This document shows positions 7,690 to 17,212 of a DNA stretch of 64,000 nt, piece after piece. This DNA is from CAVVNN01 sp963838035. Lineage in GTDB: Bacteria; Actinomycetota; Thermoleophilia; Solirubrobacterales; 70-9. Location of the stretch: the NCBI GenBank assembly GCA_963838035.1, contig CAWIPM010000002.1, forward strand, positions 1-64,000. Direction: 5' to 3'. The position numbers were made by a program, and so were the translations under genes. Numbering within the stretch: position 1 is the first letter of the stretch; every line of letters begins with the position of its first letter. Under the pieces are notes generated by a model. The model saw nothing but the letters and a program-made list of their open reading frames with translations. It was not told where the DNA came from and searched no databases.

Positions 7690-8686
7690 ACGCGGCCGCC
7701 GGAAGTCCGCTCCGGAGCGTAGCCTTGCCTGGGTGAGCGGGGATTTGGACAGGGCGATCCGGACGGTTGTTCGCGGCTGCATGGCGGTCGAACCCGGCGA
7801 GGAGGTCCTCGTCGTCTGCAACCCGGTTACCGAGGAGCTCGGTGCGCTGATGCGGATCGAGGCGCAGGGGGACGGCGCCGACGCGACCATGGCGGTGATC
7901 TCCGAGCGCGACTCCCACGCCGCCGAGCCGCCGGCAACCGTCGCCGCCGCGATGGCCGCCGCCGACGTCGTCCTTGCGCCCACGATCCAGTCGCTCTCCC
8001 ACACCGCCGCCCGCAAGGCGGCCAGCGAGGCGGGGGTGCGAATCGCGACGCTGCCCGGTGTCACCGAGGAGATGCTGGCGAGGGTGATGAGCACCGATCT
8101 CGGCGTGCTGGGCAAGCGCGGCAGGGCGGTCGCCTCGGCACTGACCAAGGGCTCCACCGCCCGCATCACCTGTCCCCACGGCAGCGACCTGCTGCTCGGG
8201 CTGGAGGGTCGCACGGCGATCCCCGACGCAGGCGACCTGATGCGCAGAGGCGCCTTCGGCAACCTGCCTTGCGGCGAGGGGTTCATCGCCCCGGTCGAGG
8301 GCACGGCCGAGGGGACCCTGGTGGTCGACGGCTCGATCGCCGGCGTCGGCCTGCTCGAGACGCCGGTCGCGCTGACGGTGCGCGACGGCAACCTGGTCGA
8401 CGCCACCGGCCCCGAGGGGGCAAAGCTGATGGCGCTGCTGACCGCTCACGGGCCCGACGGCACAAATGTCGCCGAGCTGGGGATCGGCACCAACGAGGAG
8501 GCAATCCTTACCGGCAACATCCTCGAGGACGAGAAGATCTTCGGCAGCGCCCACGTCGCCTTCGGCGCCTCGGCGGCGATCGGCGGGACCGTGCAGGTGC
8601 CGGTCCACCTCGACTGCGTCGTGCTCGAACCGACGGTAGAGGTCGACGGTCGGCCGATCGTCGGCGGCGGCGAATTGTTGGTCTGA
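7682..8686 (+). CDS. Aminopeptidase, M29 (AmpS/AmpT)-like
   Basis: 334 residues from ATG 7682. The C-terminal half carries the metal-binding pattern of M29 leucyl aminopeptidases: GTNEEAILTGNILEDEK (Glu/Asp ligands), then HVAFGASAAIGG, then VHLD. The N-terminal half is an alpha/beta domain (AVEPGEEVLVVCNPVTEE) seen in the AmpT/NicX-like superfamily. M29 enzymes are usually ~400 residues, so this is a shorter branch. The predicted role is cytoplasmic removal of N-terminal residues from peptides. Some relatives are ring-cleaving dioxygenases (NicX), so the substrate is not certain. It overlaps the small membrane gene and is followed 2 bp later by the formiminotransferase-like gene. Confidence 0.75.
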   Translation: MPERGRRKSAPERSLAWVSGDLDRAIRTVVRGCMAVEPGEEVLVVCNPVTEELGALMRIEAQGDGADATMAVISERDSHAAEPPATVAAAMAAADVVLAPTIQSLSHTAARKAASEAGVRIATLPGVTEEMLARVMSTDLGVLGKRGRAVASALTKGSTARITCPHGSDLLLGLEGRTAIPDAGDLMRRGAFGNLPCGEGFIAPVEGTAEGTLVVDGSIAGVGLLETPVALTVRDGNLVDATGPEGAKLMALLTAHGPDGTNVAELGIGTNEEAILTGNILEDEKIFGSAHVAFGASAAIGGTVQVPVHLDCVVLEPTVEVDGRPIVGGGELLV

Positions 8687-8688
8687 GC

Positions 8689-9582
8689 ATGCCGGCGCTT
8701 CTCGCGGTCCCCAACGTCTCGGAGGGGCGCGACGCGGGACGGATCGCCTCGCTCGAGGCGGCGTTCTCCCGCGGAATCTCCCTCCTCGATCGCCACTCCG
8801 ACGCGGACCACAACCGCACCGTCTTCACCCTCGGCGGCTGGCCGGGGAGCCTGCTCGATGCGCTCGCCGGCGGCGCCGAGGAGGCGATCGAGAGGGTGGA
8901 TATGTCCAGCCATCAGGGCGAGCACCCGGCGATCGGGGCGCTCGACGTCTGCCCGCTCGTCTGGCTGGACCCCTCCGATCGCACCACCGCCCGCACCGCC
9001 GCGATCGAGGTGGCCGACCAGATCGGCGGGCTCGGCGTGCCGGTCTTCCTCTACGGCGAGCTCGCGACCCGTCCCGAGCACGCCGAGCGCGCCTACTTCC
9101 GCAACGGCGGCCTGGCAGAGCTGTGGTCGCGGATGGAGGGGGGAGAGCTGCGGCCCGACCGCGGCCCCGGCCTGCCCCACCGCACCGCCGGCGCCACCCT
9201 CGTCACTGCCCGCCCGCCGCTGGTCGCCTTCAATATCGAGCTCGACAGCGGCGACGTCGAGGTCGCCCGTTCGGTCGCCGCGGGGCTGCGCGAGGCGGGA
9301 GGAGGCCTGCGCGGGGTGCGTGCGATCGGGCTGCCGCTCTCCAGCGGGCGGGGGCAGGTCTCGACCAACGTCCACGACCCGCTCGCGGTGCCGCTGCGCG
9401 CAGTGATCGAGCGGGTGCGGGCGCTCGCCGCGCCGCTCGGCGCCCACCCGGTCGAGGCCGAGTTGGTCGGACTGGCTCCCGAGGCCGCGCTGGCGCGCTA
9501 CCCCCAGGACGTGCCGATCCGCGGCTTCGACCCCTCCCGCCACACGATCGAGCGGCGGCTCGAAGGGCCGCCGATCGTCTAG
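8689..9582 (+). CDS. Glutamate formiminotransferase-like protein
   Basis: 297 residues. It opens with LLAVPNVSEGRD, the signature start of the FTCD N-terminal domain. The HSDADHNRTVFTLGG segment, the DMSSHQGEHPAIGALDVCPLV segment (His in the active-site region) and LPLSSGRGQVSTNVHD are also characteristic. Family members transfer a formimino group from formiminoglutamate to tetrahydrofolate in histidine breakdown. No hut genes lie nearby, so a folate one-carbon role is inferred from family only. The start ATG follows the previous stop by 2 bp, which suggests translational coupling. Length matches the bacterial single-domain form. Confidence 0.85.
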   Translation: MPALLAVPNVSEGRDAGRIASLEAAFSRGISLLDRHSDADHNRTVFTLGGWPGSLLDALAGGAEEAIERVDMSSHQGEHPAIGALDVCPLVWLDPSDRTTARTAAIEVADQIGGLGVPVFLYGELATRPEHAERAYFRNGGLAELWSRMEGGELRPDRGPGLPHRTAGATLVTARPPLVAFNIELDSGDVEVARSVAAGLREAGGGLRGVRAIGLPLSSGRGQVSTNVHDPLAVPLRAVIERVRALAAPLGAHPVEAELVGLAPEAALARYPQDVPIRGFDPSRHTIERRLEGPPIV

Positions 9583-9591
9583 ATTCAAGCT

Positions 9592-9957
9592 GTGGCCCAG
9601 ACGAAGAAGAGGCGCCGGCGCAAGCGCCGCGGCACCCAGGGCGGCCGTGTCGACACCGGCCGTCGCGCCGCCCGCCCGCGCAGCCGCGAGGAGGCGAAAG
9701 CGCGCGCCCGTTCCTCACGCAAGGCCGGCCCCAAGGTCGACCTGCCGCCGACCTGGCGCGGCGCCGCCACTCGCGGCGTCGTCGCCGCCGCCATCTTCAC
9801 GGTCATCCTGCTGCTGCTCTTCAAACGCGCCCCGGGCGCCGCGCTCGGCCTTGGCGCCTTCATGCTCGTCTTCTACATCCCGGCCGGCTACTACATCGAC
9901 CTGGTGATGTGGAGGCGGCGTGAGCGGGCACGGATTCGCGAGCGGGAACGGCAGTGA
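9592..9957 (+). CDS. Basic N-terminus two-helix membrane protein
   Basis: 121 residues from GTG 9592. The first 45 residues are extremely Arg/Lys-rich and probably disordered. Two hydrophobic helices follow (AAAIFTVILLLLF and LGAFMLVFYIPAGYYIDLVM), and then a second Arg-rich tail. The topology suggests both termini are in the cytoplasm, with basic tails that could bind RNA or acidic lipid; that is inference. Proteins of this shape lie next to hisS-aspS in related actinobacteria. No domain is recognised. The downstream MBL hydrolase starts 13 bp after the stop. Confidence 0.6.
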   Translation: MAQTKKRRRRKRRGTQGGRVDTGRRAARPRSREEAKARARSSRKAGPKVDLPPTWRGAATRGVVAAAIFTVILLLLFKRAPGAALGLGAFMLVFYIPAGYYIDLVMWRRRERARIRERERQ

Positions 9958-9970
9958 GCGCGGAGCGGGG

Positions 9971-10615
9971 ATGAGCCTCGACGTCCGCATGCTCACGGTC
10001 GGCCAGATCGCCGAGAACTGCTTCCTGCTGCGCCGCGAGGGCTCCGACCGGGCCCTGATCGTCGACCCCGGCGAGGAGCCTGAGCGGATCCTCGCCGAGC
10101 TGGAGGAGACGGGCGCCCGCGCCGAGGCGATCCTGCTCACCCATTGCCACTTCGACCACATCGGCGCGGTGGCCCCGGTGGCGGCGGCGACCGGCGCGCC
10201 CGTCTACTGCCCGGCGATCGAGACGCCGGTGCTCGCCGACATCATGGCCTTCGTCCCCTGGGAGGGCTTCGGCCCCTACGAGAGCTATGAGGCCGATGAG
10301 AAGCTCAGCGGCGGCGAGACGCTCGAGCTGGCCGGGCTCGAGCTGGATGTCATCTTCACCCCCGGCCACAGCCCCGGCCACGTCACCTACTCGGTTCGTG
10401 GCGAGGACGCGATCTTCTCCGGCGACGTGCTCTTCCAGGGCTCGGTCGGGCGGGTCGACCTGCCCGGCGGCGACGGGCCGACTCTGATGCGCTCGATCCG
10501 CGGCCTGATCGAGTCCCACCCGGCCGAGACGACTGTCTATCCGGGCCACATGGGGATCACCACGCTGGGCGCAGAGCGCGCCTCCAACCCCTTCCTGCTG
10601 GAACTGGCGCGATAG
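9971..10615 (+). CDS. MBL-fold metallo-hydrolase, glyoxalase II-like
   Basis: 214 residues from ATG 9971, which follows GAGCGGGG. An upstream in-frame ATG at 9920 would overlap the previous gene and add a low-complexity leader, so it was not chosen. The metal site is complete: LTHCHFDHIG (HxHxDH), then TPGHSPGHV (third His), SGDVLF (bridging Asp) and YPGHM (last His). This is the typical layout of hydroxyacylglutathione-hydrolase-like proteins that sit next to hisS. Such enzymes hydrolyse thioesters; the in vivo thiol substrate is unknown. In an actinobacterium a non-glutathione thiol is plausible. Confidence 0.85.
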   Translation: MSLDVRMLTVGQIAENCFLLRREGSDRALIVDPGEEPERILAELEETGARAEAILLTHCHFDHIGAVAPVAAATGAPVYCPAIETPVLADIMAFVPWEGFGPYESYEADEKLSGGETLELAGLELDVIFTPGHSPGHVTYSVRGEDAIFSGDVLFQGSVGRVDLPGGDGPTLMRSIRGLIESHPAETTVYPGHMGITTLGAERASNPFLLELAR

Positions 10616-10645
10616 CGGCCTCGCCGCGTCGATAAGGTCGCCGCC

Positions 10646-11886
10646 ATGGCGAGCAGGTACCAGGCACCGCGCGGCACGTTCGACGTACTCCCCGACCAGG
10701 CACGCGCCCGAGCGCGGGTTGAGCGCGCTGCCGCGGCGATCTTCGCCCGCGCCGGCTATGAGCCGATCGCGACGCCGGCCTTCGAGGACACCGAGCTGTT
10801 CGAGCGCGGCGTCGGCCGCTCCACCGACATCGTCCGAAAGGAGATGTTCACCTTCGAGGACAAGGGCGGGCGCAGCATCACCCTGCGCCCGGAGGGGACG
10901 GCGCCGATCTGCCGGGCCTACCTCGAGCACGGCATGCACAAGCTGGCGCAGCCGGTGAAGCTCTCCTACCTGGGGCCGTTCTTCCGCCACGAGCGCCCGC
11001 AGGCAGGCCGCTACCGCCAGTTCCACCAGGTCGGAGCCGAGGCGATCGGAACCGACTCGCCCTTCGCCGACGCCGAGGCGATCATGCTGCTCGCCGACCT
11101 GCTTGCCGAGCTGGGGGTGCCGGGGGTCGAGTTGCGGCTGGGAAGCCTCGGCTCGCTGGAGTCGCGTCGCGCCTATCTCGACGAGCTGAAGGCCCATCTG
11201 CACGCCCATGCGGGTGAGCTGTCCGAGGACGTGCGTGAGCGGATCGACGTCAACCCGCTGCGCGCCTTCGACTCCGACGACGAGGGGACGCGGGCGGTGA
11301 TGGCAGCGGCGCCGACGATCGTCGAGCGGCTCGACGGCGAGGACGCGGAGCACTTCGCCGAGGTGCGGGCACTGCTCGACGCCGCTGGGGTCGAGCACAC
11401 GATCGACCCGACTCTGGTTCGCGGCCTCGACTACTACACCCGCACGATCTTCTCCTTCGTCTGCGAGGGCCTCGGCGCCCAGTCGGAGGTCGGCGGCGGC
11501 GGCCGCTATGACGGCCTGATCGAGCAGCTCGGCGGGCCGCCGACGCCGGCGGTCGGCTGGGCGGCGGGGATCGAGCGGATCCTGCTGGCGCTGGGCGAGG
11601 AAGGGGAGAAGGCCGGGCGCGACGCCTACGTCGCCGTCGCTGACGACGGGCAGCTGCGGCGGGCGATGGCACTCGTCGGCGAGCTGCGCCACGCTGGGCT
11701 TTCGGCCGAGCTGGACCTCGCCGGCCGCGGCCTCAAGGGCCAGCTCAAGCAGGCCGACCGCGTCGGCGCCCGCCGCGTGGTCATCCTCGAGGCCGACGGC
11801 ACGGCGCAGCTCCGCGACATGGCTTCGGGTGAGCAACGCCCCGTGGACACCGTGAACCTGCTCGACGAGCTCGCGGAGAGGGGCGG

Positions 11887-11890
<4 letters not shown>
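10646..11890 (+). CDS. hisS: Histidyl-tRNA synthetase
   Basis: 414 residues, the normal length for bacterial HisRS. The start MASRYQAPRGTFDVLP is typical (RGT.D.LP). Class II motif 1 and motif 2 are present (FFRHERPQAGRYRQFHQ), along with the histidine-specific GLDYYTRTIFSF segment and a motif 3 region (GGGGRYDGL and WAAGIERILLAL). A C-terminal anticodon-binding domain follows (residues ~325-410). The enzyme charges tRNA-His in the cytoplasm. The stop overlaps the ATG of aspS by 4 bp, so hisS and aspS are translationally coupled. Confidence 0.97.
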
Positions 11891-13683
<1,793 letters not shown>

Positions 13684-13685
13684 CC

Positions 13686-13979
13686 GTGGGCCTGCGGGAC
13701 TGGCTCCCACGCTCGTGGCGCCCCGCTCCGGGACCCGGGCAGACCCCCGTCCACGTCGATGACCCCGCCTTCGACGGCTGGGAGGTGGTGCGGGACTTCG
13801 GCGAGGTGCGGACGGCGCGGGCCTGGCACCAGGCGCTGGTCGAGGCCGGGATCGAGGCGGTCCTCACCGCCGACTGGCCGCTCGATCGCTTCGGCCGCGG
13901 AGACATCGCCCTGCGGGTGCCGGGGGATCGCTGGAGCGAGGCAGAGCTCCTCCTCTCAAACCTCGACGACCTGGACTGA
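13686..13979 (+). CDS. Small DUF2007-like protein
   Basis: 97 residues from GTG 13686, 2 bp after the aspS stop. The core (WEVVRDFGEVRTARAWHQAL, then VEAGIEAVLTADWP) has the beta-alpha-beta pattern of DUF2007-type signal-transducing domains, where an A-L-x-x-A-G-I helix end is typical. The C-terminus is acidic. Co-translation with aspS is likely from the spacing. The role is unknown and the family match is tentative. Confidence 0.55.
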   Translation: MGLRDWLPRSWRPAPGPGQTPVHVDDPAFDGWEVVRDFGEVRTARAWHQALVEAGIEAVLTADWPLDRFGRGDIALRVPGDRWSEAELLLSNLDDLD

Positions 13980-14000
13980 TTTGCGGTGGCCGCGCCCGCG

Positions 14001-14172
14001 GCGCGGTGGTACGGTTGCACCGAGGCTCGAGTCCGTACGCGAGCCGTCTCACCGTTTGACCCAACACAAACGGCGCGGGAGCTGAAGTCTCCCGTCCCCT
14101 TGGGGTCGGGAGCAGGCACCCACCTTCACTTGAAGGGATCAAAGCCAGAGGCGGCAACGGCGGGTTGGAGCC
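14001..14172 (+). ncRNA. ssrS: Probable 6S RNA
   Basis: The stretch has no coding signal but is rich in nested inverted repeats: GGCTCG/CGAGCC, CCGTTTG/CAAACGG and CGGGAG/CTCCCG. The 3' half contains CACCTTCACTTGAAGGGATC followed by AAAGCCAGAGGCGGCAACG. This resembles the conserved 3' part of known 6S RNAs, where a TTCA...TGAAGGGTTACAGCC-GCGGC pattern follows the central bubble. The location supports the call, because the Bacillus 6S-1 RNA also lies directly downstream of aspS. 6S RNA sequesters RNA polymerase holoenzyme. The ends are approximate: a GCCTC/GAGGC hairpin at ~14170-14189 may be the 3' end or terminator, and the 5' end could lie 15-20 bases earlier. Confidence 0.6.
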
Positions 14173-14250
14173 TCATTTTCTGCAGAGGCTTCACACATCG
14201 CAGACACTCTGCGTGCCACCCGCGCGCCTGGGCGCTCCACGCTCGGTCTC

Positions 14251-15210
14251 ATGACCGATCCTCCCTCCATTGACCCCGCGATAGGGGGAAAACGGTGCTC
14301 GCGTCGACTTGATGGGGCGGTTGCCGAGCTGGCGCGGCAACAGCATGGGGTCGTGGGGAGAAGGCAGCTCATTCGTTTGGGGCTCGGGAAGCGGGCGATC
14401 GAGGTGAGGCTGGAGCGAGCTTGGCTTCATCCGATCGGCCGCGGCGTCTACGCGGTCGGCCACTCGGCGATCGGCATGAAGGGGCGTTGGATGGCCGCCG
14501 TGCTCGCCGGCGGGGACGGCGCGGTCCTGAGTCATCGCTCCGCCGGACAGCTGTGGCGTCTGTTGCCGCGATCGGCGGCGTACTTGCCCGAAGTGGTCCG
14601 GTCGGGGGGTTGGAGATCGCGGCCAGGGCTCGTTGCGCACCGGTTGGAGCTGCAGCCGGACGAGATCTCGGTCGTCGACGGGATACCCGTGACCTCGGTG
14701 CCTCGCACGCTGTTGGACCTTGCCTCTCTCCTCGACCGGCGTGGGCTCGAGAAGGCGCTGAACGAGGCCGAAGTCCGCGAACTGACGGACCGGCTCTCGA
14801 TTCCGGACCTGCTCGAGCGTTACCCCCGGCGGCGGGGGTCTACGGCCCTCCGGGCCCTGCTTGGGGACGACTCGACGATTCGCGGGGTCACGCGCGAGGC
14901 GCTGGAGGAGCGCTTCGTAGCCTTCGTGGACGACCACGGTCTCCCCCGCCCACGCCTCAATGCCGCCATTGCGGCCGGCGGCCGATTCTTTCAGGCTGAC
15001 TGCCTCTGGGGGGAGGCGAAGCTGATCGTCGAGCTGGACGGTCGCGCGGCACACGGTACCCCGCGTGCGTTCGAGAGCGACCGGGAGCGGGACCGTCTCC
15101 TCCTCGTCGATGGGTGGAGCGTGATGCGGGTGACGTGGCGCCAGCTGCGCGATGACGCCGCCGAAATCGCCGCGGATCTGCGGAAGTTGCTCGAGGCTCC
15201 TAGCCTGTAG
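14251..15210 (+). CDS. AbiEi-like wHTH plus DUF559 (Vsr-like) protein
   Basis: 319 residues from ATG 14251. Residues ~20-75 resemble the AbiEi antitoxin N-terminal winged helix (QHGVVGRRQL...GLGKRAIEVRL...GVYAVG). The C-terminal ~110 residues form a DUF559-type endonuclease-like domain: FQADCLWGEAKLIVELDGRAAH, then ESDRERDRLLLVDGWSVMRVTW. The Asp, the E-x-D and the later Arg/Trp pattern are as in the Vsr-like fold. Such stand-alone proteins are abundant in this actinobacterial lineage. No AbiEii-type toxin is adjacent, so a classical toxin-antitoxin pair is not supported. The gene ends 2 bp before the next start. Confidence 0.75.
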   Translation: MTDPPSIDPAIGGKRCSRRLDGAVAELARQQHGVVGRRQLIRLGLGKRAIEVRLERAWLHPIGRGVYAVGHSAIGMKGRWMAAVLAGGDGAVLSHRSAGQLWRLLPRSAAYLPEVVRSGGWRSRPGLVAHRLELQPDEISVVDGIPVTSVPRTLLDLASLLDRRGLEKALNEAEVRELTDRLSIPDLLERYPRRRGSTALRALLGDDSTIRGVTREALEERFVAFVDDHGLPRPRLNAAIAAGGRFFQADCLWGEAKLIVELDGRAAHGTPRAFESDRERDRLLLVDGWSVMRVTWRQLRDDAAEIAADLRKLLEAPSL

Positions 15211-15212
15211 CA

Positions 15213-16655
15213 ATGAGTCGAGAGCTCTTCGAGCAGTACCTGCGTGACGGGAGCCGTCTGGGGCCGGCACCGGATGGCGCTTTCACCGGGGCGGCGGGAG
15301 GAGCCGCCTGTGGAGACCTCTCCCGGATCTCATTGGCGATCGACTCCGGCCGCGTCGCGGCAGGGACCTTCGACGCGGAGGGTTGCGGCGCCACCCGTGC
15401 CGCCACCGCCGCCGCGCTCGACCTGGTCTGCGGTGGGAGCGTGCTGGCCGCGGCGAGGGTCGGGGCCGATGAGGTCGATGCCGCCGTCGGTGGGCTGACT
15501 CCCGCCAAGCGGCACGCCGCCCAACTTGCCGCAGACGCGCTGCACCGAGCTCTGGCAAGTGCCGCCGCGTCCTCGCAGCGAATGGCGCCGGCCGCCGGCA
15601 ATCGCGTTGCGGTTGCGATGTCGGGCGGCGTGGACAGTGCGGTTGCGGCCCTGTTGGAGCGTGAGCGCGGGGCGGATGTGGTCGGAGTCACCGTCAAGCT
15701 CTGGGCCGACCCCGAGACCGATGGAGCCAAGGCCTGCTGCTCGCCGGAGGCCGTGCTCGGCGCCCGCGCCCTCGCCCACTCCCTGGACATCCCGCACTTC
15801 ACCCTCGACCTCGAGGAGGAATTCCGGCGCCGCGTCGTCGGCGAGTTCGTCTCGGGCTACGCGGCGGGACGAACGCCGAACCCCTGCGTCATCTGCAACG
15901 GCGAGGTGAGGATCGCGGCGATGGTCGACCTCGCCAACCGCCTTGGCGCCACCCACCTGGCCTCCGGCCATTACGCGCGGATCGTCGATGACGGCGAGGG
16001 GCCGCTGCTCGCCGCGGCGGCCGACGGGGCCAAGGACCAGAGCTACATGCTGGCGGCATTGCCGCCGCGGCTGCTCGAGCGGCTGCGCTTCCCGCTCACC
16101 GACCTCACCAAGCCCGAGGTGCGCGAGATCGCCGCCCGCCATGGCCTCGCGGTTGCGCGCAAAGCCGAGAGCCAGGACCTCTGCTTCCTCGCCGGGCAGG
16201 GGAAAAGGAAGTTCCTCCGTCGCCACGGTGACCTGCCGGACCGGGACGGTCCCCTGGTGGATCGTTCGGGCCGGGCGGTCGGCCGCCACAGCGGCCACCA
16301 CCACTTCACGGTTGGCCAGCGGCGCGGGATCCGCGTCTCCGCGACCCAACCGCTCTATGTGCTCGGCACCGACGCTGCGACCAACACGGTCACCGTCGGG
16401 ACCCGCGATGAGCTCGAAACCACGATGGTTCGAATCCGCGACGCGACCCTTTACCGCGATAGCTCTACGGTCGACGCCGTGCGGCTCCGCTATCACTCGC
16501 GCCTGCTCCCCGCCTCGGTGTCGGCCGCGCAGGCCGGTCGTCACCCAAAGCTCGAGATCGAGCTGGGGGAGGGCTTTGCCGGCGCGTCCCCCGGCCAGAC
16601 GGCTGTCCTTCTGGCCGGGGAGGCGATCGTCGGCCACGGCGCCATCGCCGGGTAG
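15213..16655 (+). CDS. mnmA: IscU/NifU-like domain fused to MnmA tRNA 2-thiouridylase
   Basis: 480 residues, about 110 longer than ordinary MnmA. Residues ~30-110 look like an IscU/NifU N-terminal scaffold, with ACGDLSRISLAIDSGRV, FDAEGCGATRAATAAALDLV and LTPAKRHAAQLAADALHRAL. The third scaffold Cys (normally before L-A) is Ala here. From residue ~130 MnmA begins: VAMSGGVDSAVAALL (PP-loop), the Cys-containing NPCVICN loop, GHYAR, KDQSYML, and the second Cys in ESQDLCFLAG, then the central and beta-barrel domains. The enzyme makes s2U34 in Glu/Gln/Lys tRNAs using ATP and a persulfide or iron-sulfur source. The fusion suggests sulfur or cluster delivery in cis; that is inference. Confidence 0.9.
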   Translation: MSRELFEQYLRDGSRLGPAPDGAFTGAAGGAACGDLSRISLAIDSGRVAAGTFDAEGCGATRAATAAALDLVCGGSVLAAARVGADEVDAAVGGLTPAKRHAAQLAADALHRALASAAASSQRMAPAAGNRVAVAMSGGVDSAVAALLERERGADVVGVTVKLWADPETDGAKACCSPEAVLGARALAHSLDIPHFTLDLEEEFRRRVVGEFVSGYAAGRTPNPCVICNGEVRIAAMVDLANRLGATHLASGHYARIVDDGEGPLLAAAADGAKDQSYMLAALPPRLLERLRFPLTDLTKPEVREIAARHGLAVARKAESQDLCFLAGQGKRKFLRRHGDLPDRDGPLVDRSGRAVGRHSGHHHFTVGQRRGIRVSATQPLYVLGTDAATNTVTVGTRDELETTMVRIRDATLYRDSSTVDAVRLRYHSRLLPASVSAAQAGRHPKLEIELGEGFAGASPGQTAVLLAGEAIVGHGAIAG

Positions 16656-16685
16656 AGCCCCGGGCGATGGCAGCCTGGCCCTCCG

Positions 16686-17105
16686 TCAGCTGCTCTGGCT
16701 CTTGTGTTCGTCACGACGCAGGTGCGCAGCGGCGACCACACACTGGCTGAACGGCGTCCCCTTCTGTCCTTTGACGTGCTTCTTGCTCAGCCCTTTGCAC
16801 GCTTCACGAGGATTGAGGCCCTGGTTGTGGGCGGCGTGGGCGAGTGCCGTGACGCACTGGCTGAACGGCGTCCCCTTCTCCCCTGAAACGTGCTTCTTGC
16901 TCGCGCCCTGTGCCTTGCAGTAGTGGCCGTAGGCCTTCGCGTTCGACGGGGGGCTCGGCGCAGGCGCGTATTCGGGCCCGCTGCTGCCACTCGTGTGGTT
17001 GTGCGCCGTGCCCTGGTTGGCGGGCGGCGATGCGAGCGCCATGGCCGGAGCCACGCTCAGGGCAAGCGCCCCGGATACAAGTGCGATCTTCAGATGCGGC
17101 CTCAT
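16686..17105 (-). CDS. Secreted protein with two 38-residue repeats
   Basis: 139 residues. A clear signal peptide (KIALVSGALALSVAPAMALA) is followed by a Pro/Ser-rich linker. Two copies of a module with the pattern C...G.SKKHV.G.KGTPFSQCV.A.AH follow, each with two Cys that could form a disulfide. The C-terminus is charged and His-containing. No catalytic residues are evident, and a cell-surface or extracellular structural role is only a guess. The gene is divergent from mnmA's direction and lies downstream of the deleted sigma factor gene on the same strand, with ~108 bp between them. Confidence 0.7.
   Translation of the reverse strand: MRPHLKIALVSGALALSVAPAMALASPPANQGTAHNHTSGSSGPEYAPAPSPPSNAKAYGHYCKAQGASKKHVSGEKGTPFSQCVTALAHAAHNQGLNPREACKGLSKKHVKGQKGTPFSQCVVAAAHLRRDEHKSQSS
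16741..16879. repeat. 25-bp direct repeats inside secreted-protein gene
   Basis: Positions 16741-16765 and 16855-16879 are identical over 25 bp and spaced 114 bp (38 codons) apart. A further identical 15-bp block follows each copy. They encode the KGTPFSQCV part of the protein repeat. Identity at silent positions points to a recent duplication or gene conversion. Confidence 0.85.
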
Positions 17106-17212
17106 ATTGCCTCCTTGGCTCTCGAGCTGCGGTGCAGGCTCGTCGTCGAGTTCTCGGTGCCCTAAACGGGATTTCGCCGTCGTTGTCAGGCCAAACCCGC
17201 GATCCGGCCGAA

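Noticed and set aside
14251..15210. Complete AbiE-type toxin-antitoxin pair
   Set aside because: Only the AbiEi-like/DUF559 protein is present. The next gene is the MnmA fusion, not an AbiEii nucleotidyltransferase.
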